Positions 5,962 through 6,048 of a stretch of DNA of 6,048 bases are shown piece by piece. Below the pieces are notes generated by a model. The model made no database searches, was not told the origin of the DNA, and saw only the letters and a program-made list of their open reading frames with translations. The translations under genes and the position numbers were made by a program. The DNA is from Clostridia bacterium (GTDB lineage Bacteria; Bacillota_A; Clostridia; Christensenellales; Borkfalkiaceae), in contig JAGASB010000141.1 in assembly GCA_017621955.1 (NCBI GenBank), forward strand, positions 1 to 6,048. Direction: 5' to 3'. Position 1 is the first letter of the stretch; every line of letters starts with the position of its first letter.

Positions 5962-6048
5962 TCAATTTCTCTCCTCGTAAACAATGGCTTTATTAGGGCA
6001 ACCTTTTACACAAGCAGGTGTGCCACAGGAATTATTAATGCACAGTTC
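5962..6048 (-). CDS. 4Fe-4S cluster protein, C-terminal end only (5' end outside window)
   Basis: The minus-strand frame open to the right edge gives 28 residues, including CGTPACVKGCPNKAIVYEE, then TGA (5964-5962). Cysteines lie at visible residues 3, 8, 13 and 17, the last followed by Pro, as at the end of a ferredoxin-type 4Fe-4S motif, and KAIVYEE is a common ferredoxin ending. Its stop is one base before the oxidoreductase start, so the two are translationally coupled. It is probably the small Fe-S partner of the split glutamate synthase, passing electrons between the flavoprotein and the synthase core. Whether it is a stand-alone ferredoxin or the tail of a larger protein cannot be seen here. 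Confidence 0.75.
   Translation of the reverse strand, partial: ELCINNSCGTPACVKGCPNKAIVYEERN
5969..5976 (-). promoter_or_regulatory. Ribosome binding site fixing the oxidoreductase start
   Basis: Minus-strand GAGGAGAG, eight bases before the ATG at 5960-5958, lies within the last codons of the Fe-S protein gene. It rules in this ATG over the in-frame TTG eight codons earlier. Confidence 0.75.

Noticed and set aside
5961..5984. A TTG start at 5984 for the oxidoreductase
   Set aside because: It would overlap the Fe-S protein gene by 23 bases and add eight residues before the FAD loop; the ATG at 5960 has a well-placed ribosome site.

Overview
The window looks like a piece of a Bacillota (Clostridia-like) chromosome. 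The evidence is AT-rich DNA, strong GGAGG-type ribosome sites, short-spaced same-strand genes, a short methionine synthase without a reactivation domain, and a glutamine synthetase gene followed by an ANTAR regulator beside a split-type glutamate synthase. I cannot name the species.

Left third (1-2017, + strand): the 3' part of a cobalamin-dependent methionine synthase (metH). The visible part holds the end of the zinc-dependent homocysteine domain, the methyltetrahydrofolate (pterin) domain, the B12 cap and the B12-binding domain. The protein then stops, with no SAM-binding reactivation domain.

Middle (2018-2170): the convergent gap between metH and the leftward operon. It holds a strong hairpin (2136-2170) that probably ends transcription from both sides. 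It also holds a leftward start region with its own ribosome site, whose first ~23 codons resemble the N-terminus of MATE-family efflux proteins. The remainder of such a gene is absent, so it is read here as a truncated remnant.

Right two thirds (2171-6048, all - strand, read right to left): an operon for ammonium assimilation. In transcription order it has the C-terminus of a 4Fe-4S protein (cut by the window edge), an FAD/NAD(P)H oxidoreductase, a stand-alone GXGXG domain (domain 3 of glutamate synthase large subunit), a short glutamine synthetase, and an ANTAR-type RNA-binding antiterminator with a degenerate receiver domain. Gaps are 1 nt, an overlap (TAATG), 17 nt and 24 nt, so the genes are almost certainly co-transcribed from a promoter beyond the right edge. 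The glutamine-amidotransferase and FMN/Fe-S synthase-core genes needed for a complete GOGAT are expected further upstream, outside the window.

Together the operon would make glutamine (GS) and recycle it with 2-oxoglutarate to glutamate (GOGAT), with electrons delivered through the flavoprotein and Fe-S protein, and the ANTAR protein as a likely nitrogen-responsive regulator. The points most worth a second look are the glutamine synthetase, in which the flap glutamate and the feedback arginine of classical GS are both replaced; the receiver domain of the regulator, which has lost its phosphorylatable aspartate; and the MATE-like remnant that ends at the metH stop codon.
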